Position numbers and translations under genes: made by a program | Notes under the pieces: model-generated | Told to the model about the DNA's origin: nothing | What the model saw: only the letters and a program-made list of their open reading frames with translations | Database searches by the model: none | In this document: positions 11,391 through 22,573 of the stretch, one piece after another | Position numbering within the stretch: the stretch's first letter is position 1 | Layout: every line of letters starts with the position of its first letter | Assembly: GCA_047967505.1 (NCBI GenBank) | Contig: CM106538.1 | Length of the DNA stretch: 64,000 nucleotides | Source: Dipteris shenzhenensis | Lineage: Eukaryota > Polypodiophyta > Polypodiopsida > Gleicheniales | Strand: one strand, 5' to 3'

Positions 11391-13199
11391 AGTCGGACAC
11401 ATCTACGGGGACCTCAACTTAGAGGTGTGAGCTCGACACCAAAACCTTCAGCAAATGAAACTCCATGCACACGGCCTTTGACTCGGCTCCAAAACTTCTA
11501 CGACCTGCAGCCACCCGACTTTGCATATCCGAGGCACCTATCATATCCTAAGGCCTTCTGCTAAGGTCTAAGCACCTATGCAGCGCTTCTGAGCCTCCTC
11601 CATCTCCAACGCAGTCCGGCAGCCGGCAGTAGCTCTAAGGCCATCGACTCTCCAGTGCCAAACTTCCTCTCCATTGACTCCAACAGAGCTCTAGGCGGCT
11701 CATCAAGCCAAGCCACTCCTCCATTCTAGGTGTCTACTATAGCAAGCTCTCCTTTGTTGCTTCAAACAATATGTGACTCCATCTATGTCAACAAGAGCCT
11801 CCAAGGCGTGCTCCCTTGCTACACAACGAATGCGGCACGGACTCACGATACATGTTTGATCAAGCTCGTAGCAATCCCCAGGAAGCTGATTGTTGAGTTC
11901 TTGAATGGCGGACGCATCCAAGAGCTCAAAGCTCCGACAGCCTCCAAGCTTGCTCTTAAACTTTGCCCACCGACGGACCTCTCCAATAAACATCAGTCGG
12001 ATACATCTACGGGGACCTCAACTTAGAGGTGTGAGCTCGACACCAAAACCTTCAGCAAATGAAACTCCATGCACACGGCCTTTGACTTGGCTCCAAAACT
12101 TCTACGACCTGCAGCCACCCAACTTTGCATATCCGAGGCACCTATCATATCCTAAGGCCTTCTGCTAAGGTCTAAGCACCTATGCGGCTCTTCTGAGCCT
12201 CCTCCATCTCCAACATAGCCCAGCAGTCGCTAGCAGCTCTAAGGCCATTGCCTCTCCAGTGCCAAACTTCCTCTCCATTGACTCCAACAGAGCTCTAGGT
12301 GGCTCATCAAGCCAAGCCACTCCTCCATTCTAGGTGGCTACTATAGCAAGCTCTCCTTTGTTGCTTCAAACAATATGCGACTCCATCTATGTCAACAAGA
12401 GCCTCCAAGGCGTGCTCCCCTACTACACAACGAATGCAGCACGGACTCACGATACATGTTCGATCGAGCTCGTAGCAATCCCCAGGAAGCTGATTGTCGA
12501 GTTCTTGAATGGCGGACGCATCTAAGAGCTCAAAGCTCCGGCAGCCTCCAAGCTTGCTCTTAAACTTTGCCCACCGATGGACCTCTCCAACAAACATCAA
12601 TCGGATACATCTATGGGGACCTCAACTTAGAGGTGTGAGCTCGACACCAAAACCTTCAGCAAATGAAACTCCATGCACATGGCCTTTGACTCGGCTCCAA
12701 AACTTCTACGACCTGCAGCCACCCAACTTTGCATATCCGAGGCACCTATCATATCCTAAGGCCTTCTGCTAAGGTCTAAGCACCTATGCGGCTCTTCTGA
12801 GCCTCCTCCATCTCCAACAAAGTCTGGCAGTCGCCAGCAACTCTAAGGCCATCGCCTCTCCAGTGCCGAACTTCCTCTCCATTGACTCCAACAGAGCTCT
12901 AGACGGCTCATCAAGCCAAGCCACTCCTCCATTCTAGGTGGCTACTATAGCAAGCTCTCCTTTGTTGCTTCAAACAATATGCGACTCCATCTATGTCAAC
13001 AAGAGCCTCCAAGGCATGCTCCCCTGCTACACAACGAATGCAGCACGGACTCATGATACATGTTCGATCGAGCTCGTAGCAATCCCCAGGAAGCTGATCA
13101 TCGAGTTCTTGAACGGCGGACACATCCAAGAGCTCAAAGCTCCGGCAGCCTCCAAGCTTGCTCTTAAACTTTGCCCACCGACGGACCTCTCCAACAAAC
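11391..13199. repeat. Three tandem 604-bp repeat units
   Basis: Units start at 11391, 11995 and 12599 (AGTCGGACAC / AGTCGGATAC / AATCGGATAC), an exact 604-bp spacing. They are highly similar along their whole length. Each contains an uninterrupted minus-strand reading frame of about 96 codons (GEVRRWAKFKSKLGGCRSFE onward) and a comparable plus-strand frame, so coding is not demonstrated. The third unit ends near 13199 and unique sequence follows. The last two units look slightly more alike than either is to the first. Confidence 0.9.
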
Positions 13200-14544
13200 G
13201 CTTCTATCAAGCCACGATGTGCAACTTTCAACAGTAGCAGCAAACAAAGGAGAAACGATGAGCAAGGGTGTAGGGAGGCGAGGCTTGGAGGGCAAAAGCT
13301 GGGCTACTTGCCAGGGCAATGGAGGTTGAAGAGGCAAAAGTACAAGGCATAAGATAGGGCAAAAGTCATGTGCAAGATAGGAAACCCATTTTCCCGTGCT
13401 TCCCCATTTCCCCCCTCCATTTTTGGGGATAAAATTGGCTCCATTTCACCATGGTTAAGAAAACAAAGAGTATGGTCAATCGTGTGAAAAGCCCTCACTC
13501 ATGGGATAGGCCACATGTGTACACATACTTGGGAGGGCAATTAATTTCTACTTTTGTTGGCAAGCCAACCAACCTAATTACTTTATAACATCTTTTCCAA
13601 GCCCAAATATATCATGGTTTCCTTAGTTATTAGGTTCACCGCCACTGATCCATAGTGTATTAAGGCATTTGTAATGGTGTCCTTCAATGCACATCTTTGC
13701 TTTGATAGTTCTAGGTTCATCGTCTCTCATAGATTGTCCCAAGACTTACACATAGCGGTCACATGACTTCCTTCCTATCACAAATTCTAAATGAAGGGTT
13801 CTATTAAGAAATTCACTATTCAAATAGCGGTCACACAGTCGCAATATTGAAAAGACACATGTATATTACACTACTATAGACACTAGAATAAAATATTAAA
13901 CCTATATTAAAGAGAGAATGATTTAATGATATATTTGTTTTATATTATGAAAGATTGTTTATATCATGACTTACAAGGTTGGATCTCAAGTTCCTTGATT
14001 TGAACCACCCTTAAAACCAATATTCTTGGATCTACAACATTGGGACTCCATGTAGCCTTCCATTACTCCATTTTTTACTTAATCCTCTGATAGATAGTCT
14101 CTTTGTCTTTGGGTGATTGGGCAATTTTGCAAAGTGTGCAAAGCAAAGTGTACTAGAAAGATAGAGTGAATATTTACAAATGCCAAAAGAGAATAAGGAC
14201 AACTTAGGAGAACCAGCTTGTGGTCAAAATCAAAGAGTGAAAGAGTGAGAGGGTATAGGTGTGGGTGTGGTGGTGTTCATGTGGCCATGTTATGCTTAAT
14301 TTGCTTGTAGGAATGCATTACTATGGAACATTTCTTACACCTTTTTCCATAGCCTTTTCTCTTATTTTCTCTAAACATTAGCCCCTTTAATTAGCCACGA
14401 TTAGTTCTTTGATTACCATAATTAACAATAAGAATCACCATCAATGAAGGAGACCTAGTGTTAGTTTTGGGCTTAGTTCATGAACACCTAGTGACTGACT
14501 TATCAAATGAGTATTTGTGTGTCATTTCTACATCGGGTCTACAT
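13200..14544. other. Noncoding AT-rich stretch, nothing identified
   Basis: No ORF with recognisable domains, RNA gene or repeat array was seen on either strand. The sequence is AT-rich with scattered short duplications such as AAATAGCGGTCACA (near 13755 and 13816). Confidence 0.5.
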
Positions 14545-14719
14545 CTAGGGTAAAGATTAGTTCCCCCCCCCCCTCCCACCCCCCTAACTTAAATTTAAGA
14601 TTAGCCAAAACATAAAAGGGCCCCCACCCCTAATGTATAAGCTTATGCATCATCTGCAAAAAACCCCCCTAGTGTACACTCACGTGATATCGTAAGGTTC
14701 CCCTTCTGAATCCCCCGGG
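14545..14719 (-). mobile_element. Truncated copy of a small TIR element (same family as 40920-41365)
   Basis: Read on the minus strand from 14719, this begins CCCGGGGGATTCAG and continues with ATATCACGTGAGTGTACA, GCATAAGCTTATACATTAGG and GGTGGGGGCCC. These match the left part of the element at 40920-41365 with modest divergence. The match fades in a C-rich run near 14560, and no second terminus is visible further left, so this copy is truncated. Confidence 0.7.
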
Positions 14720-14917
14720 AAAAGGACATTGCGCTCGACACACAAACATGACGCTAATACCCAAATCATGCGTTTTTTGGATACGAGAAAGTACAAATCC
14801 AAAGAGAGCAAACTTCCAAAAAAGATCAACTGCAAAAAGACTTACCTTGGATAGAGGTATGGAAGGTTCTTCTCCTTTTTAAAGTTGCTTCTCCTCCTTG
14901 TTTGCCCTCCTCTCCTT

Positions 14918-14995
14918 TAAGCTTGGAAGTAAGTGTGGGTGCCTTCCTCTTAAGTGTAAGCTTGGAAGTAAGTGTGGGTGCCTTCCTCTTAAGCG
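14918..14995. repeat. Tandem 39-bp duplication
   Basis: TAAGCTTGGAAGTAAGTGTG and the following bases through CCTCTTAAG occur twice in a row, starting at 14918 and 14957. Confidence 0.9.
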
Positions 14996-15059
14996 TCGAA
15001 ACTGTGGTTCTGCTAATAAGGAAGCAAGCAAGCTACGTGAAGTATAAGTAATGTGAAGA

Positions 15060-15245
15060 AAAGCGAAGCGAGCGCGCTAAAAGCAGGTTTAAAAGCCGTG
15101 TCTAAAAGCGCGTCTATAGGCACGTCTAAATACACAGAGTAGATGCGGTTTTAGATGCGCTTTTAGATGTGCTTTTAGATGCACACCACAGAACAAACAT
15201 CTGGACGCGATTTTAGACGCGCCTTTAGATGCGCCACAGAGTTTA
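15060..15245. repeat. Left subterminal repeats of the CACTA element
   Basis: About eight degenerate copies of TTTTAGATGCGC / AAAAGCGCGTCTA occur in both orientations. Matching motifs lie on the far side of the transposase gene. In En/Spm elements such repeats bind the TNPA-type protein; here that role is inferred. Confidence 0.75.
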
Positions 15246-15296
15246 AAATTAAACATTTGAAGAAGAGCAAATTTTTTTGGGTTGTTTGTTTGTAGG

Positions 15297-18200
15297 ATGT
15301 CTTCATCTTCAACAAGTAGCTCTAGTGAGGATGAATCCCTTTGTATCCACCATCACGAAATGTGGTTGGAGCAAAAAATCAAATGTATGTGTGATCGATG
15401 TCGAGGAAACATGTATCGTGCACGCAGGATTACACGCAATCACATCTCAAAGTATGGAGAATGGGATGTGACCATAAACAGGGTAAGGGTTTGTAAGTTA
15501 AGGTTGATTGAGATACCTATGGGTATTCATATGTTTGAGTTATGATCCCGTTTTAATTTGATATAGGTTGCAGTGCCACACCCACATATGTTGCCCTATG
15601 CTCGCCATGAGGAGGCAAAGCGTCGGCAATATGAGGTGGGATCTTCAGGAGGGACCATTACGGATGCATGGAGTGATGGTGATAGTAGCCCTCCACCATT
15701 ACCTCATGAAGCCGTGGAGGAGGACGTGTTTGATGATATGGTGCGGGATTTATATGTCCATCAAGGGAGGGATGATAGCATGGAGCAGGATTATCTTTTT
15801 ACTGCAGCATCGACTCCACTGTTTGAGGGGTGCACATTCTCTGTTCTACGTGCCTCCCTTGAGTTACTAAACTTGGAAACTATCTATGGATGGAGCAATG
15901 CAAGTTTGAATGCATTACTCAAGTAAGCTTTAAAGTCTATTTTGGAAACATGGTGAATTATGCTAGTGGGTCAATTACTTGAATGCTTTTCTTCATTTAT
16001 GGTCTTCACGTGCAGGCTATTGTGTAAAATGCTTCCAAGGGAGAATAAATTACCGACCTCAAGAGATATGGCAAGGCAACATGTGACCTCTCTTGGAGGA
16101 TTAGATTACAAGCGCATCCATGCATGTATCAACGATTGCGTTTTGTTTCGTGGACTACATAAGGATGCAAGAGAGTGTCCTACTTGTGGAGAGGCAAGAT
16201 ATAGAGCAAATCTCAAAACTTTGGACGTGCCTCATAAGGTTCTGCGACATTTTCCCATAATCCCTCGCATCCAACATATGTTCAAGTGCAAATCTATTGC
16301 AGAGCTCATGTCATGGCATTCCTCCCATCGATCAACTGATGGCAAGTGGAGAACTCCCGCGGACTCTCCTGCATGGAAGCATATTGAAGACACATGGCCA
16401 AGCTTCAAGGAAGAACCTAGGAGCTTGAGACTTGGATTGGGTATGGACGGTGTGAACCCATTTGGTCTCAAAAGCACGTCTTACAGTGTATGGCCAGTGA
16501 TATTGGTGAATTATAATCTTCCACCCTCTATGGCTATTAAGAAAGGACATGTTATGCTGTCCCTTCTAATTCCAGGGAAACATAAAGTCAAAAACCCTGA
16601 TGTTTATTTGGAGCCTTTGATTGACGAGCTAGAGATACTTTGGAGAGGTATCGAGGTGCATGATGTGAGCAGGCCTCCCTCGTCACGAGACTTTAACTAC
16701 AAAGCAGTCTTGATGTGGACGATGCATGACTTCCCAGGCTATGGCGAGTGTTCAGGTAAGCATTGCACTTCTAATTATGAATAGGCAGAGGATGTGGCAC
16801 CCTAAACCCACCTTCAACTCTTAATTGCATATATTGTTCAGGTCTCACTACATCGGGCTACCATGCATGTCCTGTTTGTGGTCCTTCACTAGTTGCCTCA
16901 TAGGCAGACGCATTGAATAAGGTCATCTATGATAATCACCATCGATTTCTCCCACCTAATCATCTTAGATATGTTGCCCCTTGGAATGAAGTCCTCCCAC
17001 AATCACTCACCGTGGGAGATTGGATGAGAATTTGGGACGGTTCCACGACTCCTCCACCACTTGGCATGAGCTGGTAAGGGTTTGTAACTATTGTGTGCTA
17101 TATTGGTTGGAAATAAAGATTGTTCGCTAACACTTTATTTTGTTTAGATAATCCATCTTTTATCGTTTACCATATTGGTTCCACCTCAAGATCAATCACC
17201 TGCTTCATCCCATGCATATCTTCAAGAATGTGGCATCTACCATTTGGGAGCATTTGAATGGGACACGAGATTCTATAGGCATAAGGGAGGATCTACGTAC
17301 CACAGGAAGGATGCGTGAAGCTTGGCCACAAGAGAGACCAAATGGGCATGTTTTTTTACCTCATGCACCGTGGATGTTATCAAAGCTAGAGATGGCGACG
17401 GTGAAGCCTGCTATTACTACAATTCGTACTCCTAGTAGATGCATGAGGTGTTTGAAGGGAGCCTTTACAAAGAGTAAGAAAAGAGGTGTAGAGCAATTAT
17501 ATGGCTTGAAATCTCATGATTGTCACAAGATGCTCCAAGTATTTTATGTGCATAATATCTTTTTCCTTTCAAATTTGTGAGTGAATAATTATAAGCAACT
17601 AATCAACCACCTCCTCGTGGGTTCAGTTCATACTACCTACTAGCATTTCATGTAGTGCATCGAAGGACATGAAAGATTGTATTTACAAGATGGGCAAGCT
17701 TGTGAGGTACTTTACATGATGCAAAATATGATGCGTATCAATGCTGCTCGAGTTATGTCAGTGGAGGTGGTTTGTTTAGTGGAGGAGACATTTCCACGTT
17801 CTATTCTCACTAGCCGACTACATCTTATAGTGCATTTGGTGGATGAGATTGCTATATGCGGTACTATACATGCATGATGGTTGTTCTTCCTCAAGCGCTT
17901 CATGAAGAACTTGAAGGGCTTCGTGAGACAAAATGCAAGACCCGAAGGTAGCATGGCCGAGGGTTGGTTGGTACAAGAGTCACTTGTATATATTTCTGAG
18001 TTTCTTATTAATGTGGATAGCTCTCTCCCACGACTATGGAGAGATGATGAAGACCTAAGGATGACCTCTATTGTGTCTCGAGGGAAAGGATGCAACAAAG
18101 TAATAGACACGGAGTTGCATAATAGTATCAACCTCTTTTGCGTGCTTAATAGTGATGTGATGAAAAGATGGGTGACAAGATACGAGGATGCAAAGGCAAG

Positions 18201-19546
18201 AAGACAAGAAGAAAGGGCCCTCTTTCGTACACACCACGGATCTCGTGTGCCATACCCTCCCAAAGGATATTCATGTGGATTGGCTACTTGATGAAATGGA
18301 GAAAGCAGAGAAAGACGAGGGGATGCATATCACAATGGAAGAATGGGAGTATGCTAGGGGATGCATGAGCAAGGTCGGTGTATAGAATGTTATGCATAAG
18401 TTAGGAGCTTTCAATAATTTAGATTGCTTATTTAATTGATTTTTTCTTGGTGTAGTGCACTATGTTCAATGCTATATGGTGTGAGGGCAAGCATTTTCGA
18501 ACACAACGGGATAAGAGAAACACACAAGATTGTGGCGTCATTGCTAGCTTTGAGGGAGCCAATGGAGCCATGGATGATTATTGTGGCATAATCCAAGATA
18601 TTATTATGCTTGACTTTCGACGCTTCTTTGTGTATGTTTTGGATGTAAAGTGGTTTAAGGACGTGGTGGAAAGAGGCCCTAATGCAACAATCAAACGCCA
18701 TGCAAGTGGCTTTGTAACTATTGACTCCACAAAGTTTTGGCAAAGTAGGAAGGACACACTAGTACTACCGCAACAATGTGAACAGATACTATGCACACAT
18801 ATAAAAATACTCGCTTTTAAATATTTGATGCAAAAAAAATAACATGATTGTATTTGTGTTTGAATTAGATTGTCTATCAACCAATGGTGGATAATAATAG
18901 ATGGTGGCATGTCATACCTATTATGCCACATTCCAAAGTGATGTATAGTACATTTACTAATATGGAGCATATGGAGGATGATCATGGCCATGGACGTGAT
19001 GATGATCGTGATTTGAGAGAGGAGGATGATCATGAGATAGGAGATACAGATATTGAGGCCATTACCCGTGAGCATGAGCCTACCATTGGTGATGCTGATT
19101 TCAATGAGCACATGAGTACCACAAGTAGTAGTGGGTTAAATGTATTTGTAGATCTAAACACTTGTTTGGATTTTGAAGTAGATAGTTTGGCAACGGTTGA
19201 TCTCATTGAGGATGAGATTGAACCATATCCCATCATTGATATTGGCAAAACTATTTTACATATTGTCTCATTCTCCTCACCTCACTTAATTCTTGTATAT
19301 GTGGGCTTGCAAAAAAGCATTGATGTTTTTGTTAAAATTATGTGCTTTGGTAATCATGGGCAATGTTTGGAAAGCAATGATGTACACCAAAATCTCACTT
19401 TCTGTATTCTCTGGTTTGCGTCTATTTACGTGTCTAAATACGCGTCTGATTTTCAATGTAAATGCACAAATAAACACGCTAATACACGTGCAAATAGACG
19501 CGTTGATAAATGCCATGTTAGACGGGCCAATATTTTCTCAGTTTAG
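15297..19546 (+). pseudogene. CACTA TNP2-type transposase, multi-exon, decayed
   Basis: Exons can be traced: 15297-15482 (zinc-binding transposase-associated region, MWLEQKIKCMCDRC), 15567-15922, 16016-16755, 16842-17073, about 17148-17540, then 17600-18290 and 18440-18790, and a last segment from about 18869. Splice sites are canonical (CAGGTAAG donor at 16756, GTTCAG acceptor at 16841). Exon 3 contains the Transposase_21/TNP2 core, including CPTCGEARYR, LRHFPIIPRIQHMF and LGMDGVNPFG. Later exons carry DUF4218-like (GLKSHDCHKMLQ, HLIVHLVDEIAICG) and DUF4216-like (RFFVYVLDVKWF) regions and an acidic tail. In-frame TAG at 16901 and TGA near 17875 make it nonfunctional. Its structure parallels the gene at 26347-29889. 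Confidence 0.88.
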
Positions 19547-19745
19547 ATGCGCAAATAGACGTGTTAATACATGCACAAATAGATGCACTGATAAACGCAA
19601 TGTTAAATGGGCCCGTATTTTCTCAGTTTAAACGCGCAAATAGATGTGCTATTTAGATGCGCAAGTAGACGAGTTGTTAGATGCGGTTTTAGACGCACCT
19701 GTAATTCCTGTACTTAAGCAATGCCTATAGATGCGCCCGCTATTT
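19425..19745. repeat. Right subterminal repeats of the CACTA element
   Basis: Repeats of ACGCGTCT, GCAAATAGACGCG and AGATGCGCAAGTAGACG run through this region. They include a near-duplicate block of about 80 bp (19470-19540 and 19560-19640) in which GGGCC..ATTTTCTCAGTTTA recurs. They mirror the motifs at 15060-15245. Confidence 0.8.
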
Positions 19746-19784
19746 TATGCATCTACCAAGCGCATCTATAGTTGCTTTGTGTTG

Positions 19785-21345
19785 TTGTGTTGACAAGCCA
19801 GAATGGCAAACTACTATGAATGAAGAAATAGAAACTTTGTACGAAAACAACACTTGGGATTTATGTGACCTTCCACTAGGAAAGAAGGCCATAACAAACA
19901 ATTGGGTTTACAAAGTGAAGTATAATCCAAATGGAAGCATTGAAAGATACAAGGCAATACTAGTTGCAAAAGGATTTGCACAACAATATGGTCAAGACTA
20001 TGATGAGACTTATGATCTTGTCGCAAAGATGGATTCCATAAGATTTTTTATATCACTAGCGACACTTAGATCGAATGTGTACCAATAACTAGATAGAATG
20101 TGTGCTAGCTAGATGTTAAGATTGCGTTCCATAAGATTTTTTATATCACGATCAAACGAAATGTGTACCAGCTAGATGTCAAGAATGCTTTTCTCAATGG
20201 TGGCTACTTAGAAGAGGAAGTCTACATGCAACAACCAACAAAGTATGTTGAACCAGGGAAAGAGCATCAGGTTTGCCATCTCAAGAAATGCCTCTACAGC
20301 TTAAAGCAAGCACTTAAAAGTTGGTACATAAGAATGGACAAGTATTTTGCTAATCTGGGATACATGAAGTCCAATGCAGATCATACTCTCTACTACAAAG
20401 TTCAAGGGAAAGAAGTTACTATTGCACTTTTGTATGTAGATTATCTGATTGTAACAGGAAGCTGCGATAGCTTCAGTAGAAACCTAAAACAAGATTGATC
20501 TGCAGAGTTCAATAGGAAAGATCTTGCACTTATGCACTATTGTCTTGAGGAATTGAGTTCTGGAGAGACTCAGACAGCACCTTCATGAGCTAACAAAAAT
20601 ATGTGGATAGTCCCCTGAAGAAGTTTCATATGGAAGATTGCAAGACTGCAGCCACTCCCATGGAACAGAGATTGAAACTTACAAAAGATCCAGGAAAGCC
20701 TGCAGTCAATGACAAGTACTATTGGTAGCTCATCGTATCTCTTATATATTTGACTATCACAAGGCCAAATATTTGTTATGCAGAAAGTTCACTTGCACAT
20801 TTTATGGAAAATCCGAAACAGTCTCACTAGAATGCATCCAAAAGAGTCTTGAGATACATCATAGGTACAATACATTTTGGGATAGAATACAGAGGAAGTC
20901 ATCCAAGGTTCCATGGATACTGTGACAGTGATTATGCAGGAGATCATGAGACCAAGAGATCCACACAAGGATATGCATGTTTCCTTGGTATCATCATGGT
21001 TGTCAAATAAACAGCCAACTGTTTCTTTGTCTTCAACAAAAGTAAAATTTAAGCCCTCACAACAGGTGCATGTGAAGGCTATATAGCTCAAAAGACTATT
21101 GTCAGAAACAGATTACTTTGATGAGACAAAGCCAACAACAATATTCTGTGATAATCAATTGGCTTAAGCATTAGCCAACAATCTAATATATCAAACCAGG
21201 ACAAAGCACATTGATGTCAAAGAACACTTAATCAGAGAAAGAGTATTACTAGGTGACATCACACTGCAACATTGCGACAGCAAAGAAAATGTTGCTGACA
21301 TCTTTACCAAACCACTTGGAAAAATAGCTTTTTGAGAAGCACTAA
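19785..21345 (+). pseudogene. copia reverse transcriptase and RNase H remnant
   Basis: This is a different copia element from the one at 1-6193. The RT begins with KPEWQTTMNEEIETLYENN and KKAITNNWVYKVKY, breaks at 20086, and resumes after a local 90-bp duplication (CCATAAGATTTTTTATATCAC at 20036 and 20129). It continues with YQLDVKNAFLNG and LKKCLYSLKQALKSWY. The catalytic box reads YVDY in place of YVDD. RNase H is recognisable (YCDSDYAGDHETKRSTQGY, TKHIDVKEHLIRE, VADIFTKPLGK) but carries many stops. It ends in a polypurine-like CAAGGGGTG at about 21385-21393. Gag and integrase are absent, and a CACTA element occupies the upstream side. Confidence 0.88.
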
Positions 21346-21393
21346 CAAGCTCTTAGTTTGACACAGAGGAAGGACATTCCTATTCAAGGGGTG

Positions 21394-21680
21394 TGATGGA
21401 ATGTAATGCTCGGTCCTTCTTCAATTCCCTAAAATCATCCTCTTGAGGGAAGGTATTGAGGATTCATCTCAACATCATGTTATCATATATGCATAGCACT
21501 AACCCAAAAGAGTGCTAAAGGAAAGGGTGGGAAATCCTAACCCTAACACTAAAGGGGTTTGTATATATTTTTTATTTTCAACTAAATCTAGTGTACAGTT
21601 AGTCATTTATGATGTGCTCTCTAGCTGTGCCCTCTCCCCTCATATTCACCCTTCTCCTCTCCTCTCTCCATATTTGTTCA
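21394..21680 (+). repeat. Probable LTR of the copia remnant
   Basis: The sequence starts TGATGGAATG right after the polypurine-like tract and can be read to TTTGTTCA, a TG...CA interval of about 287 bp with a TATATATT box. Shortly after it, TTGGTATCAACA at 21689-21700 resembles a primer binding site. That would be odd after a 3' LTR and may mean two elements shared this LTR. No second copy is in the window, so the call rests on position. Confidence 0.45.
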
Positions 21681-22081
21681 GACTTGACTTGGTATCAACA
21701 ATTGAATTGGAGTTCACCTCTTCTTGAGCTCTTATTTGGCCAATAACCAACCTAACATTGCATTCTTTGTCACTACTCTATCAATTTACATTTGCACCAA
21801 TGGATTAAACAAATTAGAAAACCCTACCTATGTGTGCATTGGTATTTCAAGGATACTATTGGATATGGAATCACCTACCCAAGTGGAATCGACTTTCACA
21901 AGTATTATATCTCCTCATATCTTTACATCTGTCGCCATCCTCAAACGTAGAACGTAACCCCAAAAATCAAACCCAAAAAACAAAGCTCTCCACCCACAAT
22001 ACAACTACCAGCCTTCATGAACTGCATGTCAGCAGAGTATCTTGCACAGGCCACCAAGGTAAACCATGATGCATGCATTGG

Positions 22082-22270
22082 CACTACAAGGCATAGGCCA
22101 TTTTTCGACAAAAATACCGACGCTTTTTACATTAATTTTTTTTTTCCCACGGGCGCAAATGTCACTATAAGAGTCGCTAAAAGCATCGGAAAAGAACCGT
22201 CGCTATATAGCGACACTGTCAATCATCACTATATAGTGACACTAGTAAACGTCGCTATATAGCAACAATT
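22082..22270. repeat. Left terminal and subterminal repeats of the CACTA element
   Basis: After CACTACAAGGC come GTCGCTATATAGCGAC at 22199-22214, a variant CACTATATAGTGAC near 22228, and GTCGCTATATAGCAAC at 22251-22266. The 16-mer is a perfect palindrome. Matching copies lie inside the right end at 30088-30180. Confidence 0.92.
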
Positions 22271-22280
22271 AACAGAACTT

Positions 22281-22350
22281 AAAAAAAAGGGTTAGTGGGG
22301 CTAAACAGGGCTTGCTATGGCCCTGTTTAGCCCCACTAATCCTTTTTTTT
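22281..22350. repeat. Near-perfect inverted repeat, 31-bp arms, 8-bp loop
   Basis: Arms 22281-22311 and 22320-22350 pair along 31 bp with one mismatch (a G-T wobble in RNA), around the loop TTGCTATG. The core is GTGGGGCTAAACAGGGC. It lies between the left subterminal repeats and the 3' end of the minus-strand TNPA-like gene, where it could act in transcript ending or be a small-RNA source. Confidence 0.9.
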
Positions 22351-22573
22351 TGTTGTAATTACAAAACAAAGTTTTTTTATAACAAAATTTCCCTTGTGAA
22401 AAGGGTGATACAAAATCGCTCTTGTGAAATGATGAGCAACAAAAGCATGTACATGTCGGACATATACAACACTGTTTGTACAAAATTACCCTTTCAAAAG
22501 GGCAATACAAAATTGCTCAAACGAGCGGATCTACAAAATGACATACAGGGCGAAGAAAATGCTACTACCACTA

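Larger units (their letters stand above)
15060..19760 (+). mobile_element. Degenerate CACTA (En/Spm) transposon, ends not pinned
   Basis: A TNP2-type transposase gene (15297-19546) is bracketed by related short repeats, AGATGCG/AGACGCG-type motifs, at 15060-15245 and 19425-19745. This arrangement, a transposase flanked by subterminal repeats, is typical of CACTA elements. I could not find a matching CACTA terminal inverted repeat or target duplication, so the outer limits are approximate. The right end adjoins copia RT sequence at about 19785. Confidence 0.75.

Noticed and set aside
11391-13199. CRISPR-like array
   Set aside because: Units are 604 bp and contiguous with no short repeat-spacer pattern; the context is a plant genome.
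11703-13243. Three similar minus-strand frames (96-110 codons) as a gene family
   Set aside because: The units are tandem 604-bp repeats with comparable open frames on the other strand; coding is not shown, so they are listed as repeats only.
13869-13886. CACTACTATAG as the left end of the first CACTA element
   Set aside because: It lies 1.2 kb outside the subterminal repeats, no matching right terminus was found near 19760, and no 3-bp duplication could be matched.
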